A DNA stretch of 64,000 nt from Mycolicibacter engbaekii (lineage in GTDB: Bacteria; Actinomycetota; Actinomycetes; Mycobacteriales; Mycobacteriaceae), in contig NZ_LQOT01000017.1 of assembly GCF_002101585.1 (NCBI RefSeq), positions 1 through 64,000 of the forward strand, written 5' to 3'. The notes under the pieces were generated by a model. That model saw only the letters and a list, made by a program, of their open reading frames with translations. It was not told the DNA's origin and did no database searches. This document shows positions 1-10,767 of the stretch, piece by piece. Made by a program: the position numbers and the translations under genes. The first letter of the stretch is position 1; every line of letters starts with the position of its first letter.

Positions 1-691
1 GGGTGTTGAACTTGTAGTTGATCTCGGTCTGCCCGCCGGTGCCGACCTCGTGGTGGCCGCGTTCGACGGTGAAGCCGGCGTTTGTGAGGTTGGTCGCCAT
101 GGCGTCGCGCAGGTCGACGTACTGGTCGGTGGGGGCGACGGGGAAGTAGCCGCCCTTGGGGCGGACCTTGTAGCCGAGGTTGGGGCTGCCGTCGGCTTCG
201 GTGGTGCGGCCGGTGTTCCACCAGCCGGCGCCCGAGTCCACCTTGTAGAACGAGCCGTTGATCTGGGAGTCGAAGCTGACCGAGTCGAAGATGTAGAACT
301 CGGCTTCGGCGCCGAAGTAGGCGGTGTCGGCGATGCCGGTGCTGGTGAGGTAGTTCTCCGCTTTGCGGGCGATGTTGCGGGGGTCACGCGAGTAGGGCTC
401 GCGGGTGAACGGGTCGTGGACGAAGAAGTTCAGGTTCAGCGTCTTGGCGGCCCGGAAAGGGTCGATGCGGGCGGTCTCCGGGTCGGGCAGCAGCAGCATG
501 TCCGACTCGTGGATGGACTGGAATCCGCGGATCGATGACCCGTCGAAGGCCAGCCCGTCCTCGAAGACGCTCTCATCAAGGGCCGATGCGGGGATCGAAA
601 AGTGCTGCATGACCCCGGGCAGGTCGCAGAATCGAATGTCAACGTACTCAACCGACTCATCGGCGACGAGCTTGAAAATATCGGCGGCCAT
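1..691 (-). CDS. glnA: Type I glutamine synthetase, N-terminal part (cut by window edge)
   Basis: Catalyses ATP-dependent amidation of glutamate to glutamine in the cytoplasm. About 230 residues are visible. They read [20 protein letters not shown], followed by the beta-grasp motif [10 protein letters not shown], the [15 protein letters not shown] stretch, the catalytic-domain EAEFYIFD, and [10 protein letters not shown]; this matches mycobacterial GlnA1 nearly residue for residue. The ATG at 689-691 is preceded by a strong GAAGGAG about 6 bases upstream, which fixes the start. The 3' half lies outside the window. It diverges from gltBD, so the GS and GOGAT genes sit side by side. In M. tuberculosis glnA1 is elsewhere (near glnE), so this may be a second copy or a rearrangement. 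Identity is secure; the paralog status is inference. Confidence 0.95.
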   Translation of the reverse strand, partial: MAADIFKLVADESVEYVDIRFCDLPGVMQHFSIPASALDESVFEDGLAFDGSSIRGFQSIHESDMLLLPDPETARIDPFRAAKTLNLNFFVHDPFTREPYSRDPRNIARKAENYLTSTGIADTAYFGAEAEFYIFDSVSFDSQINGSFYKVDSGAGWWNTGRTTEADGSPNLGYKVRPKGGYFPVAPTDQYVDLRDAMATNLTNAGFTVERGHHEVGTGGQTEINYKFNT

Positions 692-769
692 GTGGGTCTC
701 CTTCGGATGCAGGCAGCCAAACCATAAGCAGCACACATTTCCTGGACATCATCGAGTTATTGCGACGGC

Positions 770-785
770 GTTACACACCCTTCAC
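770..785. promoter_or_regulatory. Candidate GlnR-type nitrogen regulator box
   Basis: The sequence GTTACACACCCTTCAC has the GTnAC half-site and the AC-n9-AC spacing described for actinobacterial GlnR sites. It lies about 80 bases upstream of the glutamine synthetase start and about 170 upstream of the gltB start, in the only intergenic space between the two divergent nitrogen genes (692-953). The second half-site (TTCAC) is weak. The call rests on position plus a partial motif match. Confidence 0.4.
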
Positions 786-953
786 GACAGCATCACTGTC
801 CAGCGAACTAGCACGTTTGCTGGGTAGGGGTATATCGTTGCGTTGCCTGTCGAGATTTTTCAGGCAGAACGCCGTTCAACGTCGCACGGATCAATCCCCT
901 TGACCGCTTGTCCTACGGGCGAGCGGGTAAGGCCGTGCGAAGGGTCAGGTGAA

Positions 954-3900
954 ATGGCACCCAGTCGGGTGGGGCTCTACAACCCCGCGTTCGAACATGA
1001 CGCGTGTGGGGTTGCCATGGTGGTGGACATCCATGGCCGGCGCAGTCGTGACATCGTGGACAAGTCGATCACGGCGCTGCTCAACCTGGAGCATCGAGGT
1101 GCTGCCGGAGCCGAACCGAACAGTGGTGACGGGGCCGGGATCCTCATCCAGATTCCCGACCGGTTCTTTCGTGCGGTAACCGACTTCGAACTGCCGCCCG
1201 AGGGCAGCTACGCAACCGGGATCGCCTTCTTGCCGCAGTCGGCCAAGGAGTCCGCGGCAGCCTGTGTCGGCCTGGAGAAGATCGTCGAGGCCGAGGGCCT
1301 ACAGGTGCTCGGCTGGCGCGAGGTTCCGGTCGACGACTCGTCGCTGGGCGCCCTGGCCCGTGACGCGATGCCGGGTTTCCGCCAGCTGTTCATCGGCGGA
1401 GCGTCCGGGATGGCTCTGGAGCGCCGCGCCTATGTGGTGCGCAAGCGCGCCGAACACGAGTTGGGCACCAAGGGCCCCGGGCAGGACGGTCCGGGAAGGG
1501 AATCCGTTTACTTCCCAAGCCTTTCCGGTCGCACGATCGTCTACAAGGGCATGTTGACCACGCCGCAGCTCAAGGCGTTCTATCTCGATCTGGCCGATGA
1601 GCGCATGGAAAGCGCCTTGGGCCTCGTGCATTCGCGGTTCTCCACCAACACCTTCCCGTCGTGGCCGCTGGCACATCCGTTCCGCCGTATCGCCCACAAC
1701 GGCGAGATCAACACCGTGACCGGCAACGAGAACTGGATGCGGGCCCGGGAGGCGCTGATCCGCACCGATGTCTTCGGCGCCGACGGCGGCCAGCGCAGTG
1801 CCGACAAACTGTTCCCGATCTGCACCCCGGGGGCCTCCGACACAGCCCGCTTCGACGAGGTACTCGAGCTGCTGCACCTGGGCGGCCGCAGCCTGCCGCA
1901 CGCGGTGCTGATGATGATCCCGGAGGCCTGGGAACGGCACGAAAGCATGGACGGCCCGACCCGGGCGTTCTACGAGTACCACGACTCGCTGATGGAGCCG
2001 TGGGACGGCCCCGCCTCGATGACCTTCACCGATGGAACCGTGGTGGGGGCGGTGTTGGACCGCAACGGCCTGCGGCCGTCCCGGATCTGGGTCACCGATG
2101 ACGGGCTGGTCGTGATGGCCTCCGAGGCCGGGGTGCTCGATCTGGACCCCGCCACCGTCGTCGAGCGCCAGCGGTTGCAACCCGGCCGGATGTTCCTGGT
2201 GGACACCGCCGCCGGGCGGATCATCTCCGACCAGGAGATCAAGTCGACGCTGGCCGCCGAGCGGCCTTACCAGCAGTGGATCGACGAGTGCCTGATCGGC
2301 ATCGACGAGCTTCCCGCCGGTGACGCGCCCCGGATGGAGCATCACCGGGTTCTGCTGCGCCAGCAGATGTTCGGTTACACCAACGAAGAGCTCAACCTGG
2401 TGCTCGCACCGATGGCACGCACCGGAGCGGAGCCGATCGGATCGATGGGCACCGACACCCCGGTGGCCGCGCTGTCGGCTCGTCCGCGCCTGCTGTTCGA
2501 CTACTTCCAGCAGCTGTTCGCCCAGGTGACCAACCCGCCGTTGGATGCCATCCGCGAAGAGGTGATCACCAGCCTGCAAGGTGCGCTCGGGCCGGAGGGC
2601 GACCTGCTCAACACCGGCGAACCCACGTGGCGTCAGGTGGTGCTGTCCCAGCCGATCTTGAGCAACGCCGACCTGGCGAAGCTGTTGAAGCTGCAGCCGG
2701 ACCAGCGAATCGGCTCTCGGGGGCCGCACGGCCTGTCCACCGCGGTCATCAGGTGCCTGTACCCGCCCGCCGCCGGCGGGGCCGGTCTGCGCACGGCGCT
2801 GCGGCAGGTGTGCGAGCGTGCGTCGGCGGCCATCGCCGAAGGCGCCAGCTTCCTGGTGATCTCCGACCGGGAGTCCGACGAGACCCTGGCTCCCATCCCG
2901 TCGCTGTTGGCCACCGCCGCGATACACCACCATCTGGTAGCCGAGCGCACCCGTACCAAGGTGGGCCTGGTCGTGGAGGCCGGTGACGCCCGCGAGGTGC
3001 ATCACATGGCGGCGTTGATCGGGTTCGGCGCTGCCGCCATCAACCCGTACCTGGCGTTCGAGTCCGTCGAGGACATGCTCGACCGGGGCCTCATCGAGGG
3101 TCTGGACCGGGAAAAGGCACTGGCCAACTACGCCAAGGCGGCGGCCAAGGGCGTGCTGAAGGTGATGTCCAAGATGGGCATCTCCACGCGGGCCTCCTAC
3201 ACCGGCGCCCAGTTGTTCCAGCCGATCGGTATCTCCCAGGACGTGCTCGACGAGTACTTCACCGGCTTGTACTGCCCGATCGGCGGCATCACGCTCGACG
3301 ACATCGCCGCCGATGTCGCGGTCCGGCACGAGTTGGCCTACCTCGACCGTCCGGAAGAACGGGCGCACCGGGAGCTGCCGGTGGGCGGCGAATACCAGTG
3401 GCGCCGCGAGGGTGAATACCACCTGTTCAACCCCGAGACGGTGTTCAAACTGCAGCACTCCACCCGCACCGGGCAGTACGAGGTGTTCAAGGAATACACC
3501 AAGCTGGTCGACGACCAGAGCGAGCGGCTGGCGACCCTGCGCGGCCTGCTGCGCTTCAAGGCCGGCCAGCGTCCGCCTGTTCCGATCGACGAGGTCGAGC
3601 CGGCCACCGAGATCGTCAAACGGTTCGCCACGGGCGCGATGAGCTACGGATCGATCTCAGCCGAGGCGCACGAGACACTGGCGATCGCAATGAACCGCAT
3701 CGGCGGGCGGTCCAACTGTGGCGAGGGCGGCGAGCACTCCGACCGCTTCCTGCCCGACCCGGACGGTTCCTGGCGGCGCAGCGCGATCAAGCAGGTCGCC
3801 TCGGGCCGATTCGGCGTGACCAGCGACTACCTGGTCAACTGCACCGATCTTCAGATCAAGATCGCGCAAGGGGCCAAACCCGGTGAGGGCGGCCAGCTTC

Positions 3901-5558
3901 CGGGCAACAAGGTGTATCCGTGGGTTGCCGAGGTTCGGCATGCCACGCCTGGTGTCGGACTGATCTCGCCACCCCCGCACCACGACATCTACTCCATCGA
4001 AGATCTCAAGCAGCTGATCCACGACCTGAAGAACGCCAACCCCGAGGCGCGTATTCACGTGAAGCTGGTCGCCGAGAACGGTGTTGGCACGGTGGCGGCC
4101 GGGGTCTCCAAAGCCCACGCAGACGTGGTCTTGATCTCCGGGCACGACGGAGGTACCGGTGCGGCACCGCTCACCTCGCTCAAGCACGCCGGTGCGCCGT
4201 GGGAGCTCGGGCTGGCAGAAACCCAGCAGACATTGCTGCTCAACGGCCTTCGGGACCGCATCGTGGTCCAGGTGGACGGCCAGCTCAAGACCGGCCGCGA
4301 CGTGGTGATCGCCGCGCTGCTGGGTGCCGAGGAATTCGGCTTCGCCACCGCACCTTTGGTGGTGTCGGGCTGCATCATGATGCGGGTCTGCCACCTGGAC
4401 ACCTGCCCCGTCGGGGTGGCAACCCAGAACCCGGAGCTGCGCCGGCGGTTCACCGGCCAGCCCGAGTTCGTCGAGAACTTCTTCTGGTTCATCGCCGAAG
4501 AGGTTCGCGAGTATCTGGCGGCGCTGGGATTCCGCAGCATCAACGAGGCCGTCGGCCAGGTGGAGGCGCTGGACACCACTTTGGCTCGGGCGCACTGGAA
4601 GGCCCACAAGCTGGACCTCGCACCGGTTCTGTACCAGCCGGACTCGGCGTTCATGAACCAGGACCTGTACTGCACTTCGGCTCAAGACCACGGACTGGAC
4701 AAGGCCTTGGACCAGCAGCTGATCGCCATGAGCCGCGAGGCTCTCGATTCCGGCACCCGGGTCGAGTTCACCAGCGATATCTCCAACGTCAATCGGACGG
4801 TCGGCACCATGCTCGGCTACGAGGTGACGAAGGCCTACGGTGCCCAAGGTCTGCCCTCGGACACCATCAACATCACCTTCACCGGTTCGGCGGGCAACAG
4901 CTTCGGCGCGTTCCTTCCGCCTGGTATCACCCTGCGGGTCTTCGGTGACGCCAACGACTATGTCGGCAAGGGTCTGTCCGGCGGCCGGATCGTGGTCCGG
5001 CCCCCGCTGGACTCGCCCGAGGGCTACGCCGCGGAGGACAACATCATCGGCGGCAACGTGATTCTGTTCGGTGCCACCTCCGGTGAACTGTTCCTGCGCG
5101 GGGTGGTCGGCGAGCGGTTCGCGGTCCGCAACTCCGGTGCGGTGGCGGTGGTCGAGGGTGTCGGAGACCATGGCTGTGAGTACATGACCGGAGGCAAGGT
5201 TGTGGTGCTGGGCAAAACCGGCCGCAACTTCGCCGCCGGGATGTCCGGGGGAGTGGCCTATGTCTACGACCCGGACCGCGAACTGGGTGGCCGCCTGAAC
5301 ACCGAGATGGTGGACCTCGACACGTTCGACGATTTCGACGCCGAAGATGTGGAGTGGCTGCGTTCGGTGCTGAACGCGCATGCCACGGCTACCGACTCGG
5401 TCCCGGCGCAGACGATCCTGGCCGACTGGGCCAACCGTCGACGGGACTTCGTCAAAGTGATGCCGCGCGACTACCGGCGGGTGCTCGCCGCGGTCGCCGA
5501 GGCGAAAGCCAGCGGCACAGATCCAGAGGAGGCGATTATGGCGGCGGCTCATGGCTGA
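954..5558 (+). CDS. gltB: Glutamate synthase (NADPH), large subunit
   Basis: Large (alpha) subunit of GOGAT: it hydrolyses glutamine and reductively aminates 2-oxoglutarate to glutamate with FMN and an iron-sulfur cluster. At 1534 aa it has family length. In order: class II glutaminase domain with the nucleophilic Cys in HDACGVAMV (Cys16, implying removal of a short propeptide); the central domain; the FMN-binding synthase domain ([30 protein letters not shown]); the cluster cysteines in [15 protein letters not shown]; and the C-terminal GXGXG beta-helix ([13 protein letters not shown]). The frame is open back to 843, but the ATG at 954 has an AGGTGA-like ribosome site and starts at the residue where homologs begin ([16 protein letters not shown]). 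It overlaps gltD by 8 bases (ATGGCTGA), so the two are coupled. Confidence 0.97.
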   Translation: MAPSRVGLYNPAFEHDACGVAMVVDIHGRRSRDIVDKSITALLNLEHRGAAGAEPNSGDGAGILIQIPDRFFRAVTDFELPPEGSYATGIAFLPQSAKESAAACVGLEKIVEAEGLQVLGWREVPVDDSSLGALARDAMPGFRQLFIGGASGMALERRAYVVRKRAEHELGTKGPGQDGPGRESVYFPSLSGRTIVYKGMLTTPQLKAFYLDLADERMESALGLVHSRFSTNTFPSWPLAHPFRRIAHNGEINTVTGNENWMRAREALIRTDVFGADGGQRSADKLFPICTPGASDTARFDEVLELLHLGGRSLPHAVLMMIPEAWERHESMDGPTRAFYEYHDSLMEPWDGPASMTFTDGTVVGAVLDRNGLRPSRIWVTDDGLVVMASEAGVLDLDPATVVERQRLQPGRMFLVDTAAGRIISDQEIKSTLAAERPYQQWIDECLIGIDELPAGDAPRMEHHRVLLRQQMFGYTNEELNLVLAPMARTGAEPIGSMGTDTPVAALSARPRLLFDYFQQLFAQVTNPPLDAIREEVITSLQGALGPEGDLLNTGEPTWRQVVLSQPILSNADLAKLLKLQPDQRIGSRGPHGLSTAVIRCLYPPAAGGAGLRTALRQVCERASAAIAEGASFLVISDRESDETLAPIPSLLATAAIHHHLVAERTRTKVGLVVEAGDAREVHHMAALIGFGAAAINPYLAFESVEDMLDRGLIEGLDREKALANYAKAAAKGVLKVMSKMGISTRASYTGAQLFQPIGISQDVLDEYFTGLYCPIGGITLDDIAADVAVRHELAYLDRPEERAHRELPVGGEYQWRREGEYHLFNPETVFKLQHSTRTGQYEVFKEYTKLVDDQSERLATLRGLLRFKAGQRPPVPIDEVEPATEIVKRFATGAMSYGSISAEAHETLAIAMNRIGGRSNCGEGGEHSDRFLPDPDGSWRRSAIKQVASGRFGVTSDYLVNCTDLQIKIAQGAKPGEGGQLPGNKVYPWVAEVRHATPGVGLISPPPHHDIYSIEDLKQLIHDLKNANPEARIHVKLVAENGVGTVAAGVSKAHADVVLISGHDGGTGAAPLTSLKHAGAPWELGLAETQQTLLLNGLRDRIVVQVDGQLKTGRDVVIAALLGAEEFGFATAPLVVSGCIMMRVCHLDTCPVGVATQNPELRRRFTGQPEFVENFFWFIAEEVREYLAALGFRSINEAVGQVEALDTTLARAHWKAHKLDLAPVLYQPDSAFMNQDLYCTSAQDHGLDKALDQQLIAMSREALDSGTRVEFTSDISNVNRTVGTMLGYEVTKAYGAQGLPSDTINITFTGSAGNSFGAFLPPGITLRVFGDANDYVGKGLSGGRIVVRPPLDSPEGYAAEDNIIGGNVILFGATSGELFLRGVVGERFAVRNSGAVAVVEGVGDHGCEYMTGGKVVVLGKTGRNFAAGMSGGVAYVYDPDRELGGRLNTEMVDLDTFDDFDAEDVEWLRSVLNAHATATDSVPAQTILADWANRRRDFVKVMPRDYRRVLAAVAEAKASGTDPEEAIMAAAHG

Positions 5559-7002
5559 CCCGAGAGGATTTCTGAACAACACCCAGCGCATCCTGCCGTT
5601 GCGCCGGCCTGTTTCCGAGCGGTTGCAGGACTGGAACGAGGTGTATCAGGACTTCGCCGAAGACACGGTGCGCCAGCAGGCTGGACGCTGCATGGATTGT
5701 GGTATTCCGTTCTGCCACAATGGATGCCCGCTGGGTAACTTGATCCCGGAGTGGAACGACCTGGTGCGCACGGGGCGATGGCGGGAGGCCTTCGACAGGC
5801 TGCACGCCACCAACAACTTCCCGGATTTCACGGGTCGCCTGTGTCCCGCGCCGTGTGAGCCGGCTTGTGTGCTGGGCATCAACCAGCCGCCGGTGACCAT
5901 CAAGCAGGTCGAGTACGAGATCATCGAACGCGGCTTCCGGGAAGGCTGGGTGGAGCCGATTCGGCCATCGGTCCGTACCGGAAAGTCGGTTGCGGTGGTG
6001 GGCTCCGGGCCGGCGGGTCTGGCCGCGGCCCAGCAACTCACGCGCGGCGGCCACGATGTGACGGTTTTCGAGCGCGACGACCGCATCGGCGGTCTGCTGC
6101 GTTACGGCATCCCGGAATTCAAGATGGAGAAGCGCATCCTGGACCGGCGTCTGGAGCAGATGGCCGGCGAGGGAACGACATTCAAGACAGGTGTGAATGT
6201 CGGTGTGGACCTGACGGTCGAGCAGCTGCGTGCCGATTTCGACGCCGTGGTGCTGGCCGGCGGCGCCACCGCCTGGCGGGACCTGCCCATCCCGGGCCGG
6301 GAGCTCGACGGCGTCCATCAGGCGATGGAATACCTGCCTTGGGCCAACCGCGTTCAGGCCGGTGATCTGACCGAGCCGCCGATCACCGCCGAGGGCAAGA
6401 AGGTGATCATCATCGGCGGCGGCGACACCGGAGCCGACTGTCTGGGGACGGCGCACCGCCAGGGCGGGACCTGCGTGCACCAGTTCGAGATCATGCCTCG
6501 CCCGCCGGAGATCCGGGATCCCTCCACGCCGTGGCCGACCTACCCGCTGATCATGCGGACCACCTCGGCGCATGAGGAGGGCGGGGAGCGCGTGTTCTCG
6601 GTCAACACCGAGGCATTCCTCGGTCGCGACGGTCGCGTGACGGGTTTGCGGGCCCACGAGGTGCGGCGCCGAAACGGCGGGTTCGAGAAGGTGGAGGGCA
6701 CCGACTTCGAACTCGAAGCCGACCTGGTGCTGCTCGCCATGGGCTTCGTCGGGCCGGAACGCTCTCCGCTGCTGGCCGATCTGGGAGTCGAGTTCACCGA
6801 ACGCGGCAACGTGGCACGCAATGAGGAGTTCGCCACCGGGGTGCCCGGTGTGTACGTCGCCGGCGACATGGGCCGGGGCCAGTCGCTGATCGTCTGGGCC
6901 ATCGCCGAAGGACGGGCTGCCGCGGCATCGGTGGACCGCTACCTGATGGGCCGGACGGCGTTGCCGGCCCCCATCACGGCCACCGCGGCGCCGATTCGCT
7001 GA
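5551..7002 (+). CDS. gltD: Glutamate synthase, small (NADPH/FAD) subunit
   Basis: Beta subunit of GOGAT, 483 aa: an FAD flavoprotein that takes electrons from NADPH and passes them through 4Fe-4S clusters to GltB. Two N-terminal cysteine clusters are visible ([14 protein letters not shown] and CPAPCEPAC). They are followed by an FAD Rossmann motif ([17 protein letters not shown]), a NADPH motif ([15 protein letters not shown]) and the C-terminal FAD motif ([19 protein letters not shown]). The ATG at 5551 lies inside the last codons of gltB, the usual arrangement for coupled subunits. The stop codon is in the loop of a perfect hairpin that separates this operon from the convergent ABC cassette. 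Confidence 0.97.
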   Translation: MADPRGFLNNTQRILPLRRPVSERLQDWNEVYQDFAEDTVRQQAGRCMDCGIPFCHNGCPLGNLIPEWNDLVRTGRWREAFDRLHATNNFPDFTGRLCPAPCEPACVLGINQPPVTIKQVEYEIIERGFREGWVEPIRPSVRTGKSVAVVGSGPAGLAAAQQLTRGGHDVTVFERDDRIGGLLRYGIPEFKMEKRILDRRLEQMAGEGTTFKTGVNVGVDLTVEQLRADFDAVVLAGGATAWRDLPIPGRELDGVHQAMEYLPWANRVQAGDLTEPPITAEGKKVIIIGGGDTGADCLGTAHRQGGTCVHQFEIMPRPPEIRDPSTPWPTYPLIMRTTSAHEEGGERVFSVNTEAFLGRDGRVTGLRAHEVRRRNGGFEKVEGTDFELEADLVLLAMGFVGPERSPLLADLGVEFTERGNVARNEEFATGVPGVYVAGDMGRGQSLIVWAIAEGRAAAASVDRYLMGRTALPAPITATAAPIR

Positions 7003-7015
7003 ATCGGCGCCGCGG
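6983..7015. terminator. Perfect hairpin at the gltD 3' end
   Basis: Arms CCGCGGCGCCGATTC (6983-6997) and GAATCGGCGCCGCGG (7001-7015) are perfect 15-base complements with the 3-base loop GCT. The gltD TGA is at 7000-7002. There is no U-tract, as is common in mycobacteria. It lies between convergent genes and would serve both strands. Confidence 0.75.
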
Positions 7016-7017
7016 CG

Positions 7018-7839
7018 TCAGCCGGCGGTGGCGCGCCGCGGTGCCAGAAGCAACCGGGCCGCCAGGTCGAGCAGGTAACCCAGAACGCCGATGACGGCGA
7101 TCACCGCGACCACCGACGCGTAGTCGAGCTGATCACGGGCGTTGAGGATCTGGTAGCCCAGGCCGGACCGCACGCCGAGCATCTCGGCCGGCACCAGCAC
7201 CACCCAGGCGATGCCCAGGGCCAGGCGCAGACCGTTCTGTACCTGCACGCGGACCCCCGGCAACACCACTGCGGTCAACTGCTCGAAGCGGCTGGCGTGC
7301 AGCGACTGCGCGACGTGCAGGTATCCCGGGTCGATGGCGTGTACGCCGGCGACTGTTCCCAACAGCACCGGCCAGACCGCCGCCGCGGCGATCAGGAAGA
7401 TCACCGGCTGGCTGCCGATGCCGAACACCGCCACGGTGATCGGCGTCCACGACAGGGGAGAGATCATCCGCAGGAACGCCACCAGAGGGCCCGCCGCGCG
7501 CTCGGCGGTGCGGCTCAGCCCGATGAGCAGGCCCGCCGGGATACCGACGAGTGCCGCGATCAGCAGACCGATCACCAGCCGGTAGAGGCTCACGGCGGTG
7601 TCGGGCACCAGCACACCCCGGCCGAGCAGGTCGCCCAGCGCCGCCAGCACGTGCTGGGGCGCGGTCTGGCGCAGCAGTGACTGCGGGGGGCACAGCGCCG
7701 ATGTCGCCGCCCACCACAGCGTGATCGCGACGCCCACGCTCGCGACCGGCGGCCAGAACCTAGGCCACCACCGCGATCGTCCGCCGGCGTCGGAGGCCGG
7801 CTCCGGGTGGTCGCTGCGCCGCACTGCGATGCTCGTCAT
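7018..7839 (-). CDS. ABC transporter permease, SsuC/TauC-like
   Basis: Inner-membrane subunit of an importer of the nitrate/sulfonate/taurine family (273 aa). It has about six hydrophobic segments, the first at about residues 30-50 after a charged N-terminus. The binding-protein-dependent transport fold is shown by the EAA-like loop around SLHASRFEQLTAVVLPGVRVQVQNGLRLALGIAWV, with PAEMLGVRSGLGYQI after it, which is typical of SsuC. The start ATG overlaps the stop of the upstream binding protein (ATGA at 7836-7839). It is the last gene of the cassette; the substrate cannot be read from the permease. Confidence 0.88.
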   Translation of the reverse strand: MTSIAVRRSDHPEPASDAGGRSRWWPRFWPPVASVGVAITLWWAATSALCPPQSLLRQTAPQHVLAALGDLLGRGVLVPDTAVSLYRLVIGLLIAALVGIPAGLLIGLSRTAERAAGPLVAFLRMISPLSWTPITVAVFGIGSQPVIFLIAAAAVWPVLLGTVAGVHAIDPGYLHVAQSLHASRFEQLTAVVLPGVRVQVQNGLRLALGIAWVVLVPAEMLGVRSGLGYQILNARDQLDYASVVAVIAVIGVLGYLLDLAARLLLAPRRATAG

Positions 7840-9005
7840 GAGGTGGCCACCTGTTCTTCTCGATGCAGTGATTCGGGCAGTCCGAACGCCGACGGACCGC
7901 CGTGTCGCGTCAGTGCTTCCCGGACGAACTGGTCGTCGACGAGGTCGTCGTGCACCTGGGCCGGATCCAGTCGATCCAGGAAACGCCGATCGCCGTCGAT
8001 GATCGTCTCGCCCATGGCTTCCACCAGGCGGTGGGTGAAGCTGGGGAAGGGGAACGGGGTGTAGCCCAGCCGCTGCGGTTGCCAGTCGGGGTGGATCAGC
8101 GGATACGGCGGAGTGGGGTAGGTCAGGGCCAGCTGCACCGCCGGCACGGGTTGCGGCAGGTAACGCCCGCCGCCCAGGGCCTTGGCCGCGCCCGGCCGGT
8201 CGGAGTTCAGCAGCAGCTGCGCGCCGACGACGGCATCGGTCACCTGCGCAACAGCATTGGGCCGCTGGGCGATTACGTCCTCACGGGTGATCAGCGCGCA
8301 GCAGGCGTGATCACGCCAGACGTCGCCGAGAAAGGTGTGGATGCGGCCGATCTTCTTGATCGAGGCGGCCGCGTTGAACGGATCTGCGACCACGTAGCCG
8401 CCGATCGAACGGTTGGCCAGTGCGGGCACCATGTCCGACGGGCTCATCACGATCAATTCGACGGTGCGTGCGGCCCGAGAAGCGCTGCGCCGCAACACCG
8501 GGCGAAGTCCGTGTGCGCGTAGCAGCTGCTGCACAACGATGTTGTGAATGGACCACCAGAACGGGATGGCCACCTGGGTGCCGGCCAGGTCGGTCAGGTC
8601 TTCGATGCCGGGCGCCACGGTCAGCGCCGAGCCGTTCGTGTGATTCCAGCCCAGTACCCGCACGCCGCCGCCCAGGGCGTAGCGCAGTTGCACGGCCATC
8701 GGCATCAGCAGGTGGACCACGTCCACCCTGCCGGTGACGAACGCCTCGGCCAGTGCTGCCCAGCTGCGGAACAACACCGGTTTGGCGGAACTGACCACCC
8801 CGGTCGGATACAACGCGGCGCTGTGCGCCAGCAGCAAGGGGGCCGCGTCGGTGATCGGCAGGTAACCGATGCGCAGCGGACCACCGGTGTCGGACGCGCG
8901 CGCGGCGGTGGCGCTGCGGGCCAGATCCCCGATCCCGAGGACGCCGCCGGCCGCTGCGGCCGAGGCGGCGCCGAGCAGCAGACGACGGCGTGTCAACGCT
9001 GTCAC
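7836..9005 (-). CDS. ABC transporter substrate-binding protein, SsuA/NrtA-like, Tat-type signal
   Basis: Periplasmic binding component (389 aa) of the same importer. The N-terminus TRRRLLLGAASAAAAGG carries twin arginines and a hydrophobic stretch, as in Tat-exported proteins. The mature part begins near PLRIGYLPITDAAPLLLAH, the opening strand of the NMT1/SsuA family. Later motifs are GRVDVVHLLMPMAV, an AGTQVAIPFWWSIHN ligand-lobe stretch, and VADPFNAAASIKKIG. The frame is open to 9110, but the GTG at 9003-9005 forms a GTGA overlap with the upstream ATPase stop and places the twin arginines at the very N-terminus. A sulfonate or other organosulfur ligand is plausible but not proven; nitrate-type or aromatic ligands are alternatives. 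Confidence 0.87.
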   Translation of the reverse strand: MTALTRRRLLLGAASAAAAGGVLGIGDLARSATAARASDTGGPLRIGYLPITDAAPLLLAHSAALYPTGVVSSAKPVLFRSWAALAEAFVTGRVDVVHLLMPMAVQLRYALGGGVRVLGWNHTNGSALTVAPGIEDLTDLAGTQVAIPFWWSIHNIVVQQLLRAHGLRPVLRRSASRAARTVELIVMSPSDMVPALANRSIGGYVVADPFNAAASIKKIGRIHTFLGDVWRDHACCALITREDVIAQRPNAVAQVTDAVVGAQLLLNSDRPGAAKALGGGRYLPQPVPAVQLALTYPTPPYPLIHPDWQPQRLGYTPFPFPSFTHRLVEAMGETIIDGDRRFLDRLDPAQVHDDLVDDQFVREALTRHGGPSAFGLPESLHREEQVATS

Positions 9006-9745
9006 GACGGCACTCCACCGGCGACGGTGCTGCGGTCGGCGTCGTAGCGCGCCAGAATCTCCTGGCGCACAACGGCCAGTCGGTCGGGGGTGCCGGTGCC
9101 GACCGTCCATTCGTCGCGCAGCTGTCCATCGGCGCCCAGCAGTACGATTCGCTCGGCCAGCCGCAGCGCCTCATCGACATCGTGGGTGACCAGTACCACG
9201 GTCACGCGCAGCTCGGCGGCCAGCTGGCCCAGCCAGCCCTGCAGGTCGGTGCGGGTGGTCGGGTCCAGTGCACTGAACGGCTCGTCGAGCAGCAGCAGCC
9301 GCGGATTGGTGGCAACCGCGCGCAGGATGGCCACCCGCTGCGCCTGCCCACCGGAGAGCTGATCGGGATAGCGATCGGCCAGCTGGTCGACGCCGAAGCG
9401 CGCCATCAACTCCGCGGCGCGCGCCTGGTCGAATTCCGCCCGGTGCGCGGCGAAGCGCCGAGCGTAGGTGACGTTGTCGGCGACGCTCAGCCAGGGCATC
9501 AGGAGCGGTCGCTGGAATACGACACCCGTTCGTGGCCGGTTGCCGGCGGAATGCCAGGTGACGGTGCCGCCATCCAGCGTCTCGAGGCCGGCCAGTACCC
9601 GCAGCAGCGTCGACTTGCCGCTGCCACTGGCGCCCAGGACAGCGACGAACTCTCCGTCGCCGACCGAGAAGTCGATATTGCGCAGTACTGCGACGGAACC
9701 GAATCGCTTGCTGCCCTGGGTTACTCGAACCGACTCAGTTCCCAC
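9002..9745 (-). CDS. ABC transporter ATPase, SsuB/TauB-like
   Basis: Cytoplasmic ATPase (247 aa) that drives the importer. It shows Walker A GASGSGKST (near residue 40), the Q-loop in VVFQRPLLMPW, the signature LSGGQAQR, Walker B LLLLDEPFSALD and the switch His in VTHDVDEA. The chosen GTG start at 9743-9745 has GGAAGGA about 9 bases upstream and overlaps the 3' end of the oxidoreductase gene by 25 bases, so translation is probably coupled. The SsuB/TauB-type sequence fits the SBP and permease in the same cassette. Confidence 0.92.
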   Translation of the reverse strand: MGTESVRVTQGSKRFGSVAVLRNIDFSVGDGEFVAVLGASGSGKSTLLRVLAGLETLDGGTVTWHSAGNRPRTGVVFQRPLLMPWLSVADNVTYARRFAAHRAEFDQARAAELMARFGVDQLADRYPDQLSGGQAQRVAILRAVATNPRLLLLDEPFSALDPTTRTDLQGWLGQLAAELRVTVVLVTHDVDEALRLAERIVLLGADGQLRDEWTVGTGTPDRLAVVRQEILARYDADRSTVAGGVPS

Positions 9746-10767
9746 CGCAGTTGTCCTTCCGATGGCGATTGGATGGGGAGAAAAGCGGCTTCCCGAAAGC
9801 GCCGGTTGGCTGCGCTGCGGGTTGCATAGCCCGCGCCACCGGCCACGGTCGATTCCAGCCGGGTGGCGTTGACCGCGGTGGTCGCGGCGTCCAGCCGCAG
9901 CCGGATGATGTCGGCCAGGTCCGCGTCGGGCGATCTGCCGGCCAGCGTGTACAGCGTGGCACGCAGCTGGTGGAGCTGCTGGCCGAGCTCAGTGCGTTCG
10001 AGGGAGAACAGCTGTGCCAGTTTGCCTCGGCTCTGGTGCGCCCCGTCGAGTGCGGCGCCGGCCACTCCGACGCAGAATGCGCTCTGCAACAACAGAAAAG
10101 CTGGTCGAATAGTGCTGACGAAGCCCGCCATGTTCCAGGTCAGGATCTGCTCGGGCCGCACGGCAACGTCGTCGAGGTGCAGGGATGTGGAGGCCGTGGC
10201 ACCCAAGGCCATCAAGGTGGGTGCCGGGTTGACCGTGATACCGGGAGTATCCGCATCGACGACCGCGACGAGGGTGGCTCCATCGGGCCGACGTGCCGGC
10301 AACACGATCACAGAATCGTCGAAGACGTTGGAGGCCCAGTGAATCGGTCCGGAGACTCGCAGGTCGTCGTCGGCACCGTCGGCGATCAGCGGCACCGGGC
10401 CCAGTCCGGCGACCTGTTTGAGTCCGGCGGCCATCGCCGTCACTCCCGGTCGGTCGCCGTTGCTCAACTGGACCAGGCGGCCCTCGCGCGCCGGAGCCGG
10501 CGCGTGGGCCAAGTAGGTGACCGCCATGGTGTGCGCCCATAACGAGAATCCGACTGCCAGACTCGCGGCCGCGGTGCGTTCGATGGTCGAAATCAACTCG
10601 GGCAGACCGTCGTCGCGCAGCGCCGCGGCGAAGAAGCCTGCCGAGCCGAACCGGGCCAAGTCGGCGCGGACGTCGAATTCTCCGGCATCGAGTCCCTCGG
10701 CACGGTCTGCCACGGTCGCGGTGAGATCGGCCAGCGCGGTGGGCACATGACGCACCGGTGTGCTCAC
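9721..10767 (-). CDS. Acyl-CoA-dehydrogenase-fold oxidoreductase (possibly SfnB/DszC-like)
   Basis: Flavoprotein-like protein of 348 aa with the acyl-CoA dehydrogenase architecture: a helical N-terminal domain, a middle beta domain (LRVSGPIHWASNVFDDSVIV, ITVNPAPTLMALGATASTSLHLDDV) and a C-terminal helical bundle ending FREAAFLPIQSPSEGQLRWE. The catalytic Glu typical of true fatty-acyl-CoA dehydrogenases is not evident. Genes of this fold next to SsuABC-type importers in other bacteria are often flavin-dependent monooxygenases for organosulfur compounds (SfnB, DszC), so the same role is inferred. It overlaps the DUF4242-like gene upstream by 4 bases and the ATPase downstream by 25. The substrate is unknown. 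Confidence 0.75.
   Translation of the reverse strand: MSTPVRHVPTALADLTATVADRAEGLDAGEFDVRADLARFGSAGFFAAALRDDGLPELISTIERTAAASLAVGFSLWAHTMAVTYLAHAPAPAREGRLVQLSNGDRPGVTAMAAGLKQVAGLGPVPLIADGADDDLRVSGPIHWASNVFDDSVIVLPARRPDGATLVAVVDADTPGITVNPAPTLMALGATASTSLHLDDVAVRPEQILTWNMAGFVSTIRPAFLLLQSAFCVGVAGAALDGAHQSRGKLAQLFSLERTELGQQLHQLRATLYTLAGRSPDADLADIIRLRLDAATTAVNATRLESTVAGGAGYATRSAANRRFREAAFLPIQSPSEGQLRWELSRFE

Noticed and set aside
843..953. Upstream extension of gltB
   Set aside because: The 37 extra codons have no homology, and the ATG at 954 has a ribosome site and the conserved start.
1299..5591. Two long antisense frames opposite gltB (719 and 644 codons)
   Set aside because: They are frame shadows of a GC-rich gene; the translations lack domains and gltB is fully conserved on the other strand.
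9003..9110. Longer start of the substrate-binding protein
   Set aside because: The extension is Arg/Pro-rich noise and would put the Tat signal inside; the GTGA overlap supports 9005.
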